Made by a program: the position numbers and the translations under genes. From Bacteroidota bacterium (GTDB taxonomy: Bacteria > Bacteroidota > Bacteroidia > Bacteroidales > Bacteroidaceae), in the NCBI GenBank assembly GCA_023415545.1, contig JAEZKJ010000030.1, positions 1-45,162 of the forward strand: 45,162 bases of DNA, in the 5' to 3' direction. Positions within the stretch are counted from its first letter, which is position 1. Each line of letters begins with the position of its first letter. The notes beneath the pieces are model-generated. The model did no database searches. It was not told the DNA's origin and saw nothing but the letters and a program-made list of their open reading frames with translations. Shown here one piece after another: positions 1 to 7,069 of this stretch.

Positions 1-143
1 CAGGATGTCAGATCTATCAAAAAATATTGACGGTTTCTGTTTTTACCTCACTTGTTTTTAACAAACAAGTAAAGACTTGTACTACTAATTGTTTATCTAT
101 AAATCTATCAAAGAACTCTTCTTTTAACGCTCTCGTATTTTTG

Positions 144-158
144 GAAAGCGGATGCAAA
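144..158 (+). repeat. GAAAGCGGRTGCAAA element, copy 1
   Basis: The 15-mer GAAAGCGGATGCAAA follows a pyrimidine-rich stretch and recurs with one change at 357-371. In both places an AT-rich tract with a CCAAAT motif follows some 25-45 bases later. From memory, such elements recur in intergenic DNA of Bacteroidales genomes and produce spurious ESGCK peptides in annotations. Its function is unknown to me. Confidence 0.6.
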
Positions 159-356
159 GGTAAATCATTTTTTCTTTCGCTCCAAATGTTTTTCAGAAAT
201 AATTTCTAAAAACATCTTAACTTGAAGTTTCTCTAAAAACACAATTGAGAAAGATTTCTCGCTCCCTTATATATAAGGTAAGATACTCACTTTAATCAAC
301 CAATCTTTTTAGATGATCAACCTTTTCACAATGTCATTACTGTGTCCCTCTCTCTT

Positions 357-371
357 GAAAGCGGGTGCAAA
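357..371 (+). repeat. GAAAGCGGRTGCAAA element, copy 2
   Basis: GAAAGCGGGTGCAAA, preceded by CTCTCTCTT, matches the element at 144-158 with one substitution (A to G at position 9). The two copies lie 213 bp apart in the same orientation. Confidence 0.6.
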
Positions 372-797
372 ATTAGTGCTTTACAACATACAATCCAAAT
401 AATCGGACAACTTTTTTTCGATGAAATGGGCAGGTTTTGCGTGTTGCATGGGGTAAGTAGTATGATGAACAGAGAGTTAAAGCCAAGAAAAAAATTACAT
501 TATAAGAGAAGTTTTATTGAAAAATATAGAATAGAGGTTTAAGTTGATTTTAAAATAAGATTTCAGAAGAAGAATATTTTTTCTTCTTCCGTTCAATAAA
601 GACTAAATAAGCACGGCAGCCACACTTGTTTATAATATAAATATAAATTAGGGAAAGATAGGTGAAGAGAGTTTACAAATAATGATATAAAGTATATCTA
701 TAAGTATTCATATTAAAAGTATCCATATATTTATCTTATAATTGCAGAATTATTGAAAATAGAGAAATTAAAATAGAGTGAATAATATAAAGAGTAA

Positions 798-833
798 ATA
801 AATTGTAACTCAAATCATGGTGATTCGAGTTAC
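798..833 (-). terminator. hairpin after the DUF2490-like gene
   Basis: Arms GTAACTC (805-811) and GAGTTAC (827-833) pair perfectly. One mismatch and a further 5 bp (813-817 with 821-825) extend them around a TGG loop. On the minus strand a T-rich run follows, about 30 bases past the stop codon at 862. Confidence 0.6.
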
Positions 834-861
834 CATTTATACAATTAATTTGATAGTTCAT

Positions 862-1581
862 TTAAATATTAAACTTATACTCTAATCCAATAATATGGTC
901 TTTAGGGACTCCTTTTTCTCCAAAAACTTGATATCTATAAAATATACCGAACTCACTATTTTCAGTAATATTTATATTTGATCCTAAAGTATATCTAGTT
1001 TTATCAATGCCGTTCTTATCATTATATATCTCCACAGAAGCATAAGGGGTAAAAAAGTCTTTTACTGCATTATAATCAATATTTAGCCTAGAGCGCAAAA
1101 CATTACTACCCTCTCCAGGTATTAATTCCATTTCATTAATAGTCATATCATTACTCTCATAAGCAACACGTTTTTCAGGACGATAAGTATATTGCCACAT
1201 TTCTCTTATTGAAAAAGTGAACTTATCAATTTTATAATTCCCCGAAACATAAAAATTAAATCTATGACGTGCATACCAATATTTAGACAAAATCTCGCCT
1301 GTCTGTTTTATTGATCTATCTTTCAACGAGTGTAAATAGGAATAATACCCACCTACCTTTAGACAACTTAAAAGGTTATAGCTTAAATCTAAAGTACCGG
1401 ACCAACGATCTACAGATTTTGCATTATTATGGGTTCTTAACTCAAGATCAGCAGAAAGCGTTACTTTTTTTGTAATATCTTTTTCAGCTCCAATAGTAGT
1501 CCATACTCCAAAATCGTTTTTCTGGGCATATGTTATTGTGTAAAAAACTATAAAGGAGAGTAAAATAAAAACTTTTTTCAT
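862..1581 (-). CDS. DUF2490-like outer-membrane beta-barrel protein
   Basis: The 239-residue protein begins with a clear export signal (MKKVFILLSFIVFYTITYA, then Q). Alternating hydrophobic/polar beta strands follow, rich in Tyr, Trp and Arg, and it ends in IGLEYKFNI with a terminal-strand look. The opening FGVWTTIGAEKDITKKVTLSADLELR and the central WYARHRFNFYVSGNYKID resemble the DUF2490 family of Bacteroidetes outer-membrane proteins. The open frame can begin 11 codons earlier (1614), but the later Met sits directly before the signal peptide, so I prefer it. A -7 box lies at 1661-1668. The gene is monocistronic. Its cargo or role is unknown. Confidence 0.75.
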   Translation of the reverse strand: MKKVFILLSFIVFYTITYAQKNDFGVWTTIGAEKDITKKVTLSADLELRTHNNAKSVDRWSGTLDLSYNLLSCLKVGGYYSYLHSLKDRSIKQTGEILSKYWYARHRFNFYVSGNYKIDKFTFSIREMWQYTYRPEKRVAYESNDMTINEMELIPGEGSNVLRSRLNIDYNAVKDFFTPYASVEIYNDKNGIDKTRYTLGSNINITENSEFGIFYRYQVFGEKGVPKDHIIGLEYKFNI

Positions 1582-1958
1582 TACTTCTTTGACAGTTTTA
1601 TTATTAATGTTCATGTCTCATTTCAAGCTAACCTTCTACACAATAGAAAGATTAATGGCTCAAAGATATATAAAAGTTACAAGATAAATAATCAATTTTT
1701 TATGCTAAACCATTAATTTATAACTCATTTAAATAAAATAGGGTTATATTGATTCATTTCTATTAAGATTCATGATTGACAATATAGTCGGATGAAAAAG
1801 CCTTTTAAAAAGTTTATACTAAAATTATACCTTATATAGTAGTACTTACACTATTTATAAATAATAAAAGAAATTTTCACGAACTTTCCTATGTTTTTAA
1901 TAATCTTTTTACCCACGGTATTTGTTTAGAATTGAAAAACTGATAATAAACTTTACTT
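1582..1958. other. divergent intergenic region
   Basis: This AT-rich spacer separates two divergent genes. It contains the minus-strand -7 box at 1661-1668. For the plus-strand gene at 1959 I find no full TAnnTTTG box; the nearest sequence is GGTATTTG just before 1925, which lacks the two-base spacing. I see no RNA gene or small ORF worth calling. Confidence 0.5.
1661..1668 (-). promoter_or_regulatory. -7 box for the DUF2490-like gene
   Basis: TATCTTTG on the minus strand matches the Bacteroidetes TAnnTTTG consensus and lies about 80 bases upstream of the chosen start at 1581. Confidence 0.6.
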
Positions 1959-2564
1959 ATGAAAGAATTAGAACTAACAAGTAATTCAGCATTGACAGAA
2001 ACTGTATACGAAACAAACTTCAATGGAGCTGACCTTGAGATCAAGTTAGCAGCAGGAAGTGGAAATGCTGAGAACCAATGTGAAATGGATATTGATATAA
2101 ATGTTTATCATGTCTCCTATCCATCAGTAACAGAGGAAATTTTATTTAGCCAACCTATTGATGGTGAAGGTAACAAAGTACCTGTTTACTCTATGGGTAA
2201 AGCAGAAGATAAAAAAGGTTGTATACATAAAACCGTTAAAGAGGGTGAAATAACTCGCGAAACGGCAAGAGTAATCACTGCTTATGGTCCAACATGGATT
2301 TATGCTGCTGTAGTTATAGGAATGGATAGTGAAGGATCTGAAAGTCCTTTTTTAATTTCACAAGGCATAGGTTCGTATGGAGGTGATAATAGCAACGAGA
2401 ATGATATGATTGGTTACGTTGATGGTAAAGTACATAACATGTGTGCTTTGATAGTTAGAAGAGCAAAATTAGAAGGATTACATCTTTCATCAATTCGAGT
2501 TGGCTATAAGTACATATTTGTTGAGCCTAACACTGTTGGTAAAGCTTTAGTGAGTGAAGGATAA
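1959..2564 (+). CDS. hypothetical protein, 201 residues, no recognised family
   Basis: A complete ORF with normal codon use for this window, a good ATG, and a strong hairpin after its stop. It has no signal peptide or membrane segment, so it is probably cytoplasmic. The N-terminal 110 residues look beta-rich and acidic (ADLEIKLAAGSGNAENQCEMDIDINVYHV). A Gly/Ser/Asn-rich linker follows at roughly residues 145-152, then a C-terminal part (VHNMCALIVRRAKLEGLHLSSIRVGYKYIFVEP). I recognise no domain or catalytic motif. It stands alone, divergent from the DUF2490-like gene and convergent with the DUF2027 gene. Confidence 0.7.
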   Translation: MKELELTSNSALTETVYETNFNGADLEIKLAAGSGNAENQCEMDIDINVYHVSYPSVTEEILFSQPIDGEGNKVPVYSMGKAEDKKGCIHKTVKEGEITRETARVITAYGPTWIYAAVVIGMDSEGSESPFLISQGIGSYGGDNSNENDMIGYVDGKVHNMCALIVRRAKLEGLHLSSIRVGYKYIFVEPNTVGKALVSEG

Positions 2565-2630
2565 TAATATTTGCAGATAAGTGATTTTCTATAGAGTCTA
2601 AAGTTCTACATCAAATTTAACAAGATGTAA

Positions 2631-2664
2631 AATCCCCATTCAGTAAGATTGCTGAATGGGGATT
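2631..2664. terminator. terminator between convergent genes
   Basis: A perfect 13-bp stem (2631-2643 with 2652-2664, core CCCCATTCAG/CTGAATGGGG) with an 8-base loop lies between the stops at 2564 and 2686. It probably serves both directions. The downstream T-runs are weak on both sides. Confidence 0.75.
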
Positions 2665-2685
2665 GTAATATTATAAAGAATACAA

Positions 2686-3732
2686 TTATCTTATTGTAAC
2701 CATAGTAGCTCCAAAACCATATTCACGGAATGAAGCATCTTGACTTAGATAATTTCTATATTTATATTTTAATTCATTAAGAATAGCCTTTTTCAATACA
2801 CCATCACCCTTTCCATGAATAAAAATAATTTTCTCGCCTTTGTTATTTTTATATTTCTCAAGCGTTTTATGAAAAAAATCTATTTGGTAGTCTAAAATAT
2901 CCTTTGCCGACATACCTGAAGTGGTCTCCAAAATCTCATGAGAGTGTAGATCGATCTCTACTATATCCATCCTCTTTCTAGCTGGTTCAACTTTAGGTTT
3001 TGGTTGATCATCTTTTTTTAATATTATAGCCTCTTTAATCTCCTCAGTTGTTACATATACCTGTTTTACAGGAATATCATCCTTCACAATATCATATATA
3101 AGAGATGGAGAATCAAAATAAATAGAATCAATAAAAGAGTGCATCTTATAGAATTTAACTGTATCAATTCTTTGAGTAACACTAACAGCAGGTTTAATCA
3201 AGAAATTTTTATTGTCTTTAAAAGCAATAAGTTGAACAGATACTCTTTCCAAACTATTTAAGTCACTATGGAAAAACTCTTCGATATATTCTTTTGTGTT
3301 CGGAGCAATAAGCCCATGACTTCTCATCTTTTGGCTATTACCCTCAGCTGAAAGGTATGTATAATATACAAAGTAGTTACTATCATTAATAATATATGTA
3401 TCAAAAGCAGTACTTGATATCATCTTAATATCTTGAGGAACGAAAGCAAGTTTAATATTAAGTATATCCCCACCTTTCATCTCAGCAGCGCGATAAGTTA
3501 TAGGCTTTTCAACCTCAATACTATTCTCCTTCTTCGTATTTGAAGGTGATGAAGTAGAAGGTTTACGTTTTATATTATAGTCATCAGTTTCAACAACCAC
3601 ACATTCACGAATGAGCATAGGCACTTCGAAGCCATCCTCATCTTCAACTAAAGCAGTATTTTTGTCTTTAAAACCACTTATTACTCCTCCACCTACTTCG
3701 CTGAGAAAGCGAACTTTATCTCCTATTTTCAT
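2686..3732 (-). CDS. DUF2027 protein with C-terminal Smr domain
   Basis: A 348-residue soluble protein. Residues 1-45 (MKIGDKVRFLSEVGGGVISGFKDKNTALVEDEDGFEVPML) form a small beta domain typical of DUF2027, followed by a charged linker. A central domain of about 150 residues starts near AEMKGGDILNIKLAFVPQD. The last 85 residues are an Smr (small MutS-related) domain with the DLHSHE motif and the FIHGKGDGVLKKAI loop. Smr domains bind or cleave branched DNA or, in other families, RNA; the substrate here is not known. DUF2027-Smr proteins are characteristic of Bacteroidetes. The promoter overlaps the divergent queA promoter (3754-3772). Confidence 0.9.
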   Translation of the reverse strand: MKIGDKVRFLSEVGGGVISGFKDKNTALVEDEDGFEVPMLIRECVVVETDDYNIKRKPSTSSPSNTKKENSIEVEKPITYRAAEMKGGDILNIKLAFVPQDIKMISSTAFDTYIINDSNYFVYYTYLSAEGNSQKMRSHGLIAPNTKEYIEEFFHSDLNSLERVSVQLIAFKDNKNFLIKPAVSVTQRIDTVKFYKMHSFIDSIYFDSPSLIYDIVKDDIPVKQVYVTTEEIKEAIILKKDDQPKPKVEPARKRMDIVEIDLHSHEILETTSGMSAKDILDYQIDFFHKTLEKYKNNKGEKIIFIHGKGDGVLKKAILNELKYKYRNYLSQDASFREYGFGATMVTIR

Positions 3733-3753
3733 ATTTTTATTTTTTTGTTATCA

Positions 3754-3761
3754 CAAATATA
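3754..3761 (-). promoter_or_regulatory. -7 box for the DUF2027-Smr gene
   Basis: TATATTTG on the minus strand, 22 bases upstream of the ATG at 3732. It lies only 3 bp from the oppositely directed -7 box of queA (3765-3772), so the two promoters must compete for polymerase. Confidence 0.7.
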
Positions 3762-3764
3762 TCT

Positions 3765-3772
3765 TAATTTTG
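3765..3772 (+). promoter_or_regulatory. -7 box for queA
   Basis: TAATTTTG matches TAnnTTTG. A TTTG that could act as the -33 element sits at 3744-3747, 17 bases upstream. Transcription would begin near 3779, so the ATG at 3796 is inside the transcript and the earlier in-frame ATG at 3745 is not. Confidence 0.75.
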
Positions 3773-3795
3773 CAACAATAACGAAAGAAATTGTG

Positions 3796-5013
3796 ATGGA
3801 AGATACCAAACATATAAAAATTAGCGAGTACGATTATCCTTTACCTGATGAAAGAATAGCAAAATTCCCCCTTCAAATTCGCGATCAATCAAAATTGCTT
3901 GTTTACAACAGAGGAGAAATTGGTGAAACAAAATTCACCTCTCTACCCGATTATCTTGAGAAGGGTGAATTGATGATTTTCAATAATACAAAAGTTATTC
4001 AAGCGCGTCTTCATTTCCACAAACAAACAGGCGCACTAATCGAAATATTCTGTCTTGAACCAGCTAGCCCATCTGATTATGCACTCTCTTTCCAACAAAG
4101 AGTAAAGTGTTCATGGTTATGTATGATAGGTAATTTGAAAAAATGGAAAGATGGAGTATTAACACGCCAAGTAGAGATAAAAGGAAAAACTATAGAACTT
4201 ACAGCAAAAAGAGGTGATATTCATGGTACAAGTCATTGGGTCGATTTCGAATGGAATGATGATAGCATAACTTTTGCTGATGTACTCGAGTCGGTTGGTG
4301 AACTTCCTATTCCTCCATACCTGAATCGTGACACTGAAGAGAGTGATAAGGATACATATCAAACAGTATATTCAAAGATAAAAGGTTCTGTTGCAGCACC
4401 TACAGCAGGTTTACATTTTACAGAACGTGTTTTGAAAGCCATTGATGAAAAAGGAGTTGACAGAGAAGAACTTACATTACATGTAGGGGCAGGGACTTTC
4501 AAGCCAGTGAAAAGTGAGAAGATAGAAGGACATGAGATGCATACTGAGTATATATCAGTAAGTCGCCAAACTATTGATAAGATAATCAAACATAATGCAC
4601 AAGCTGTTGCAGTAGGGACAACATCTGTAAGAACCCTTGAGAGTTTATACTATATAGGAGTTCTTTTAAATGATAATCCTGAAGCTAATCAAGATGAGCT
4701 TCACGTTAATCAATGGATACCATACGAAAAAGAGTATGATATTACACCACTTGAAGCTATCAAGAATATTGCAAAATATATGGAGCGAAACAATATGGAT
4801 GCACTTCACACAAGCACACAGATTATCATTGCGCCAGGGTATACATATAAAATTGTGAAGAAAATTGTTACTAATTTCCATCAACCAAAAAGTACATTGC
4901 TACTACTTGTTTCTGCATTCCTAAAAGGAAACTGGAAACCTGTGTACGATTTTGCACTTGCAAATGAGTTCCGTTTTTTAAGTTATGGAGATAGTTCTAT
5001 TCTTATTCCTTAA
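3796..5013 (+). CDS. queA: S-adenosylmethionine:tRNA ribosyltransferase-isomerase (long QueA-family form)
   Basis: QueA transfers and isomerises the ribosyl group of SAM onto preQ1 in tRNA to give epoxyqueuosine. Family landmarks are present: YPLPDERIAKFPL (14-26), IFNNTKVIQARL (61-72), GSVAAPTAGLHFT (197-209), LHVGAGTFKPV (228-238), VGTTSVRTLES (273-283), TNFHQPKSTLLLLVSAF (359-375) and FLSYGDSSILIP at the end. At 405 residues it is longer than the usual 340-360; the extra length is an insertion around residues 286-338. It could therefore be a QueA paralogue rather than the canonical enzyme. The start at 3796 is set by the promoter box at 3765-3772. A Nudix gene follows 7 bases after the stop. 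Confidence 0.88.
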   Translation: MEDTKHIKISEYDYPLPDERIAKFPLQIRDQSKLLVYNRGEIGETKFTSLPDYLEKGELMIFNNTKVIQARLHFHKQTGALIEIFCLEPASPSDYALSFQQRVKCSWLCMIGNLKKWKDGVLTRQVEIKGKTIELTAKRGDIHGTSHWVDFEWNDDSITFADVLESVGELPIPPYLNRDTEESDKDTYQTVYSKIKGSVAAPTAGLHFTERVLKAIDEKGVDREELTLHVGAGTFKPVKSEKIEGHEMHTEYISVSRQTIDKIIKHNAQAVAVGTTSVRTLESLYYIGVLLNDNPEANQDELHVNQWIPYEKEYDITPLEAIKNIAKYMERNNMDALHTSTQIIIAPGYTYKIVKKIVTNFHQPKSTLLLLVSAFLKGNWKPVYDFALANEFRFLSYGDSSILIP

Positions 5014-5020
5014 ATAAATT

Positions 5021-5521
5021 ATGAACAAAGACAATAAAGAAGAGATGTTTCCACTTGTCGACGAAAATGGAGTCATCATTGGAGCAGCTAAAAGAGGTGA
5101 ATGTCACGATGGTAGTAAAAAACTTCATCCGGTTGTTCACCTGCATGTTTTCAACAGTAAAGGAGAACTTTTCCTTCAAAAGAGAGCAGATTGGAAAGAT
5201 ATTCAACCAGGTAAATGGGATACATCAGTTGGAGGACATATAGATCTTGGCGAAAATGTTGAGATGGCTCTTAAAAGAGAGGCCGGAGAAGAGTTAGGAA
5301 TTACAGAGTTTACTCCTGAATTATTACAATCATATATTTTTGAATCGGCAGTTGAGAAAGAGTTAGTATATGCTCACAAAACAGTTTACGATTCTAAAAT
5401 TACTCCAAATAATGAGATTAGTGAAGGAAGATTCTGGACTATAGATGAGATTATTGAAAACATAGGTAAAGGAGTTTTCACTCCTAACTTTGAGCAAGAG
5501 TTTAAAAGATTAAAGTTTTAA
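5021..5521 (+). CDS. Nudix hydrolase, isopentenyl-diphosphate isomerase-like subgroup
   Basis: A 166-residue soluble Nudix protein. The Nudix box GX5EX7REUXEEXGU is intact at residues 72-94 (GHIDLGENVEMALKREAGEELGI). The N-terminal EEMFPLVDENGVIIGAAKRGECHDGSKKLHPVVHLHVFN resembles the IDI/YfcD-like branch, which often carries the HxxxHV pattern. The substrate cannot be read from sequence; these enzymes hydrolyse nucleoside diphosphate-X compounds. It begins 7 bases after queA and shares its transcript. A strong terminator follows at 5594-5648. Confidence 0.88.
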   Translation: MNKDNKEEMFPLVDENGVIIGAAKRGECHDGSKKLHPVVHLHVFNSKGELFLQKRADWKDIQPGKWDTSVGGHIDLGENVEMALKREAGEELGITEFTPELLQSYIFESAVEKELVYAHKTVYDSKITPNNEISEGRFWTIDEIIENIGKGVFTPNFEQEFKRLKF

Positions 5522-5593
5522 ATTATAATCAATAACTTCTCAAACATATCTTTCCAGAATTAAGATAATATCATATATAATTTAACCATAAGG

Positions 5594-5648
5594 GTCTGAC
5601 TAAAAAGTGATTAATCGAAATCTACATTTTAGTCAGACTTTCTTTTTA
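5594..5648 (+). terminator. terminator of the queA-Nudix operon
   Basis: A perfect 12-bp stem, GTCTGACTAAAA (5594-5605) with TTTTAGTCAGAC (5627-5638), has a 21-base loop and is followed by TTTCTTTTTA. The sequence CTGACTAAAAAGT on the left side also occurs after recQ (36761 onward). Confidence 0.8.
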
Positions 5649-5725
5649 TGATAGTGTAAATTAACTAAAGTCATCGCCGATAATCAAAGAGTAGTTATAT
5701 ATATGGGAAACCAATTAGTAACATA

Positions 5726-5986
5726 TCATCTAATTCCAGCTCGTTTACATGAAGTAAGTGCACAGATAAACCAAACTAAAAATATGATTGAATAAACAGC
5801 ATCACCGGTAGTGAAGAGAAGAAGTGTAAAAGATACTACTACGTTTGATATTCTAAAAGCATTACCTCTGTCAATATTCTCCTCCATTATAAGAGATAAT
5901 AGTCTTGCATAGTTATCACCGAAGTTTCTGACTTGCAGTTTTATAATCTGCGACAATGATAATTTCATAAGAAGTTCCTTTTTCAT
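5726..5986 (-). CDS. small membrane protein, 86 residues, unknown function
   Basis: The N-terminal half is amphipathic (LSLSQIIKLQVRNFGDNYARLLSLIMEENI). The C-terminal half holds two closely spaced hydrophobic stretches (about residues 47-60 and 63-77, VVVSFTLLLFTTGDAVYSIIFLVWFICAL), suggesting a membrane hairpin, and it ends in a basic tail (SCKRAGIR). I recognise no family. A second in-frame Met at residue 7 could be the start. It lies directly downstream of the WYL regulator gene in the same orientation, with a palindrome and a weak -7 box in between, so it may be a target of that regulator. Confidence 0.6.
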   Translation of the reverse strand: MKKELLMKLSLSQIIKLQVRNFGDNYARLLSLIMEENIDRGNAFRISNVVVSFTLLLFTTGDAVYSIIFLVWFICALTSCKRAGIR

Positions 5987-6010
5987 AATATTTACCTTTT
6001 AATTATGATA

Positions 6011-6018
6011 CAAAGGAA
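6011..6018 (-). promoter_or_regulatory. imperfect -7 box for the small membrane protein
   Basis: TTCCTTTG on the minus strand differs from TAnnTTTG at one position. It lies about 25 bases upstream of the ATG at 5986 and directly downstream of the palindrome at 6026-6048. Confidence 0.4.
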
Positions 6019-6025
6019 CTGCCCA

Positions 6026-6048
6026 TTTTTGACAAGGTACGTCAAAAA
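6026..6048. promoter_or_regulatory. palindrome, candidate operator for the WYL regulator
   Basis: The perfect 8-bp inverted arms TTTTTGAC (6026-6033) and GTCAAAAA (6041-6048) are separated by 7 bases. The right arm includes the TGA stop of the WYL gene. The site lies just upstream of the weak -7 box of the 86-residue gene, where a bound repressor would block it. That it is an operator is inference from symmetry and position. Confidence 0.5.
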
Positions 6049-6950
6049 GTAATTTTTTTCATAATATTTCTAACTTTGTCTTGAAGAAATAGTTTAAATT
6101 CATCCGAGCCAATGATTTCAATATCATCCAATAAACCAATAACAAATCTTCCTACTCCTTCAAATTTACAGACCTCTGTCTCTAAAATCCAATGGTTATC
6201 ATCAATCTGAGTTAAAAATTTCTCAGCAAGAGGAAATTCTTCAATAAGCAGATTTACTGAATTTAGCCCTAATTTCAATTTTATAGGCAGCCTTTCATTG
6301 CTACTTATATGAAAAATATCTGTATAGCCCTCTTTATGTTCATTTTCAAATTGCCAATCATCATTAGTAAGTTCAACAGAAGAGATACGTGAAACTTTAA
6401 ATATTTTATTTTTCCTCGACTTAGGTTCATAAAACCACACCTCATTATTATTTGCGGTAAAAGCGAAAGGTTCACCTATCCTATCATCAATAACATTACT
6501 ATTTGAAGATTTATACTTTACAAATTTCACCTGTCGTTTATTCTTTATTGCCTCATATATATTATGAACATTATCTCCAATACCATGGCGCACCACTATT
6601 TCCGAAAGGATTTCATAATCATAAACTTTGTAAAGTTTTTCTTTCAGATTTTCTTTTAAGGAAGATGTTCCATCAATACTCTCAATAGCTCGTTTTAATA
6701 TATAAGCTTCCTCTTCAGTGAAATGGACTAAACTTGAAATATCTTTAAAATAAGGAGATGACTTATCAAGGAAAAAACATTTGCCCTCTTTTCTTACAAT
6801 AAAGCCAGCCATTTTGAAAGCCTCGATATATCTATATACATTTCGTGAACTCATATCCAATCTCTCAGCTATCTCCTCAAGTGTATATCGACGATTTTGA
6901 GTAAGCAGCATCATAAGCCTCAACTGGCGTTCAAATTTATATAGCTCCAT
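6042..6950 (-). CDS. WYL-domain transcriptional regulator
   Basis: A 302-residue protein. The N-terminal winged helix-turn-helix is at about residues 8-50 (LRLMMLLTQNRRYTLEEIAERLDMSSRNVYRYIEAFKMAGF), the DeoR/HTH_11 type that precedes WYL domains. The WYL-like domain lies mid-protein (KNKRQVKFVKYKSS... NNEVWFYEPKSRKNKIFKVSRI); the namesake W-Y-L reads W-F-Y here. A C-terminal WCX-type extension follows. WYL domains bind ligands, including nucleic acids or nucleotides in studied cases. The longer frame from 7040 is rejected because a -7 box lies at 7001-7008, downstream of it. The gene runs toward the 86-residue membrane protein. Confidence 0.85.
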   Translation of the reverse strand: MELYKFERQLRLMMLLTQNRRYTLEEIAERLDMSSRNVYRYIEAFKMAGFIVRKEGKCFFLDKSSPYFKDISSLVHFTEEEAYILKRAIESIDGTSSLKENLKEKLYKVYDYEILSEIVVRHGIGDNVHNIYEAIKNKRQVKFVKYKSSNSNVIDDRIGEPFAFTANNNEVWFYEPKSRKNKIFKVSRISSVELTNDDWQFENEHKEGYTDIFHISSNERLPIKLKLGLNSVNLLIEEFPLAEKFLTQIDDNHWILETEVCKFEGVGRFVIGLLDDIEIIGSDEFKLFLQDKVRNIMKKITF

Positions 6951-7000
6951 AAACAATCTTTGTAATGTAAGAAAAGTATCTTTTGTCGTTACTATTTTAA

Positions 7001-7008
7001 CAAAGATA
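7001..7008 (-). promoter_or_regulatory. -7 box for the WYL regulator
   Basis: TATCTTTG on the minus strand, 50 bases upstream of the ATG at 6950. It sets the start of the gene downstream of the longer open frame. Confidence 0.65.
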
Positions 7009-7046
7009 TAAAAAAAGAGGATATGTACATCCTCGTACATATCCTC
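7009..7046 (-). terminator. groES-groEL terminator
   Basis: The perfect 12-bp arms 7017-7028 and 7035-7046 (GAGGATATGTAC/GTACATATCCTC) enclose a 6-base loop. On the minus strand they are followed by a run of T residues, 24 bases after the groEL stop. Confidence 0.85.
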
Positions 7047-7069
7047 ATAATATATTGTTTTGGTAGAAA

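Larger units (their letters stand above)
1..860. other. gene-poor AT-rich region at left edge
   Basis: I see no convincing gene in this stretch. Two small open frames on the plus strand (27-209 and 342-542) have low-complexity translations without recognisable domains. Both contain the peptide LESGCK only because a short DNA element is duplicated (see 144-158 and 357-371). The rest is AT-rich, with a terminator-like hairpin at 805-833 serving the minus-strand gene to the right. Confidence 0.6.

Noticed and set aside
27..542. Two small plus-strand open frames (60 and 66 codons)
   Set aside because: Low-complexity translations; their shared LESGCK comes from a duplicated DNA element, and no promoter or homology is evident.
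6951..7040. 30-residue N-terminal extension of the WYL regulator
   Set aside because: It overlaps the promoter box at 7001-7008 and the groEL terminator, and the HTH domain begins after the later Met.
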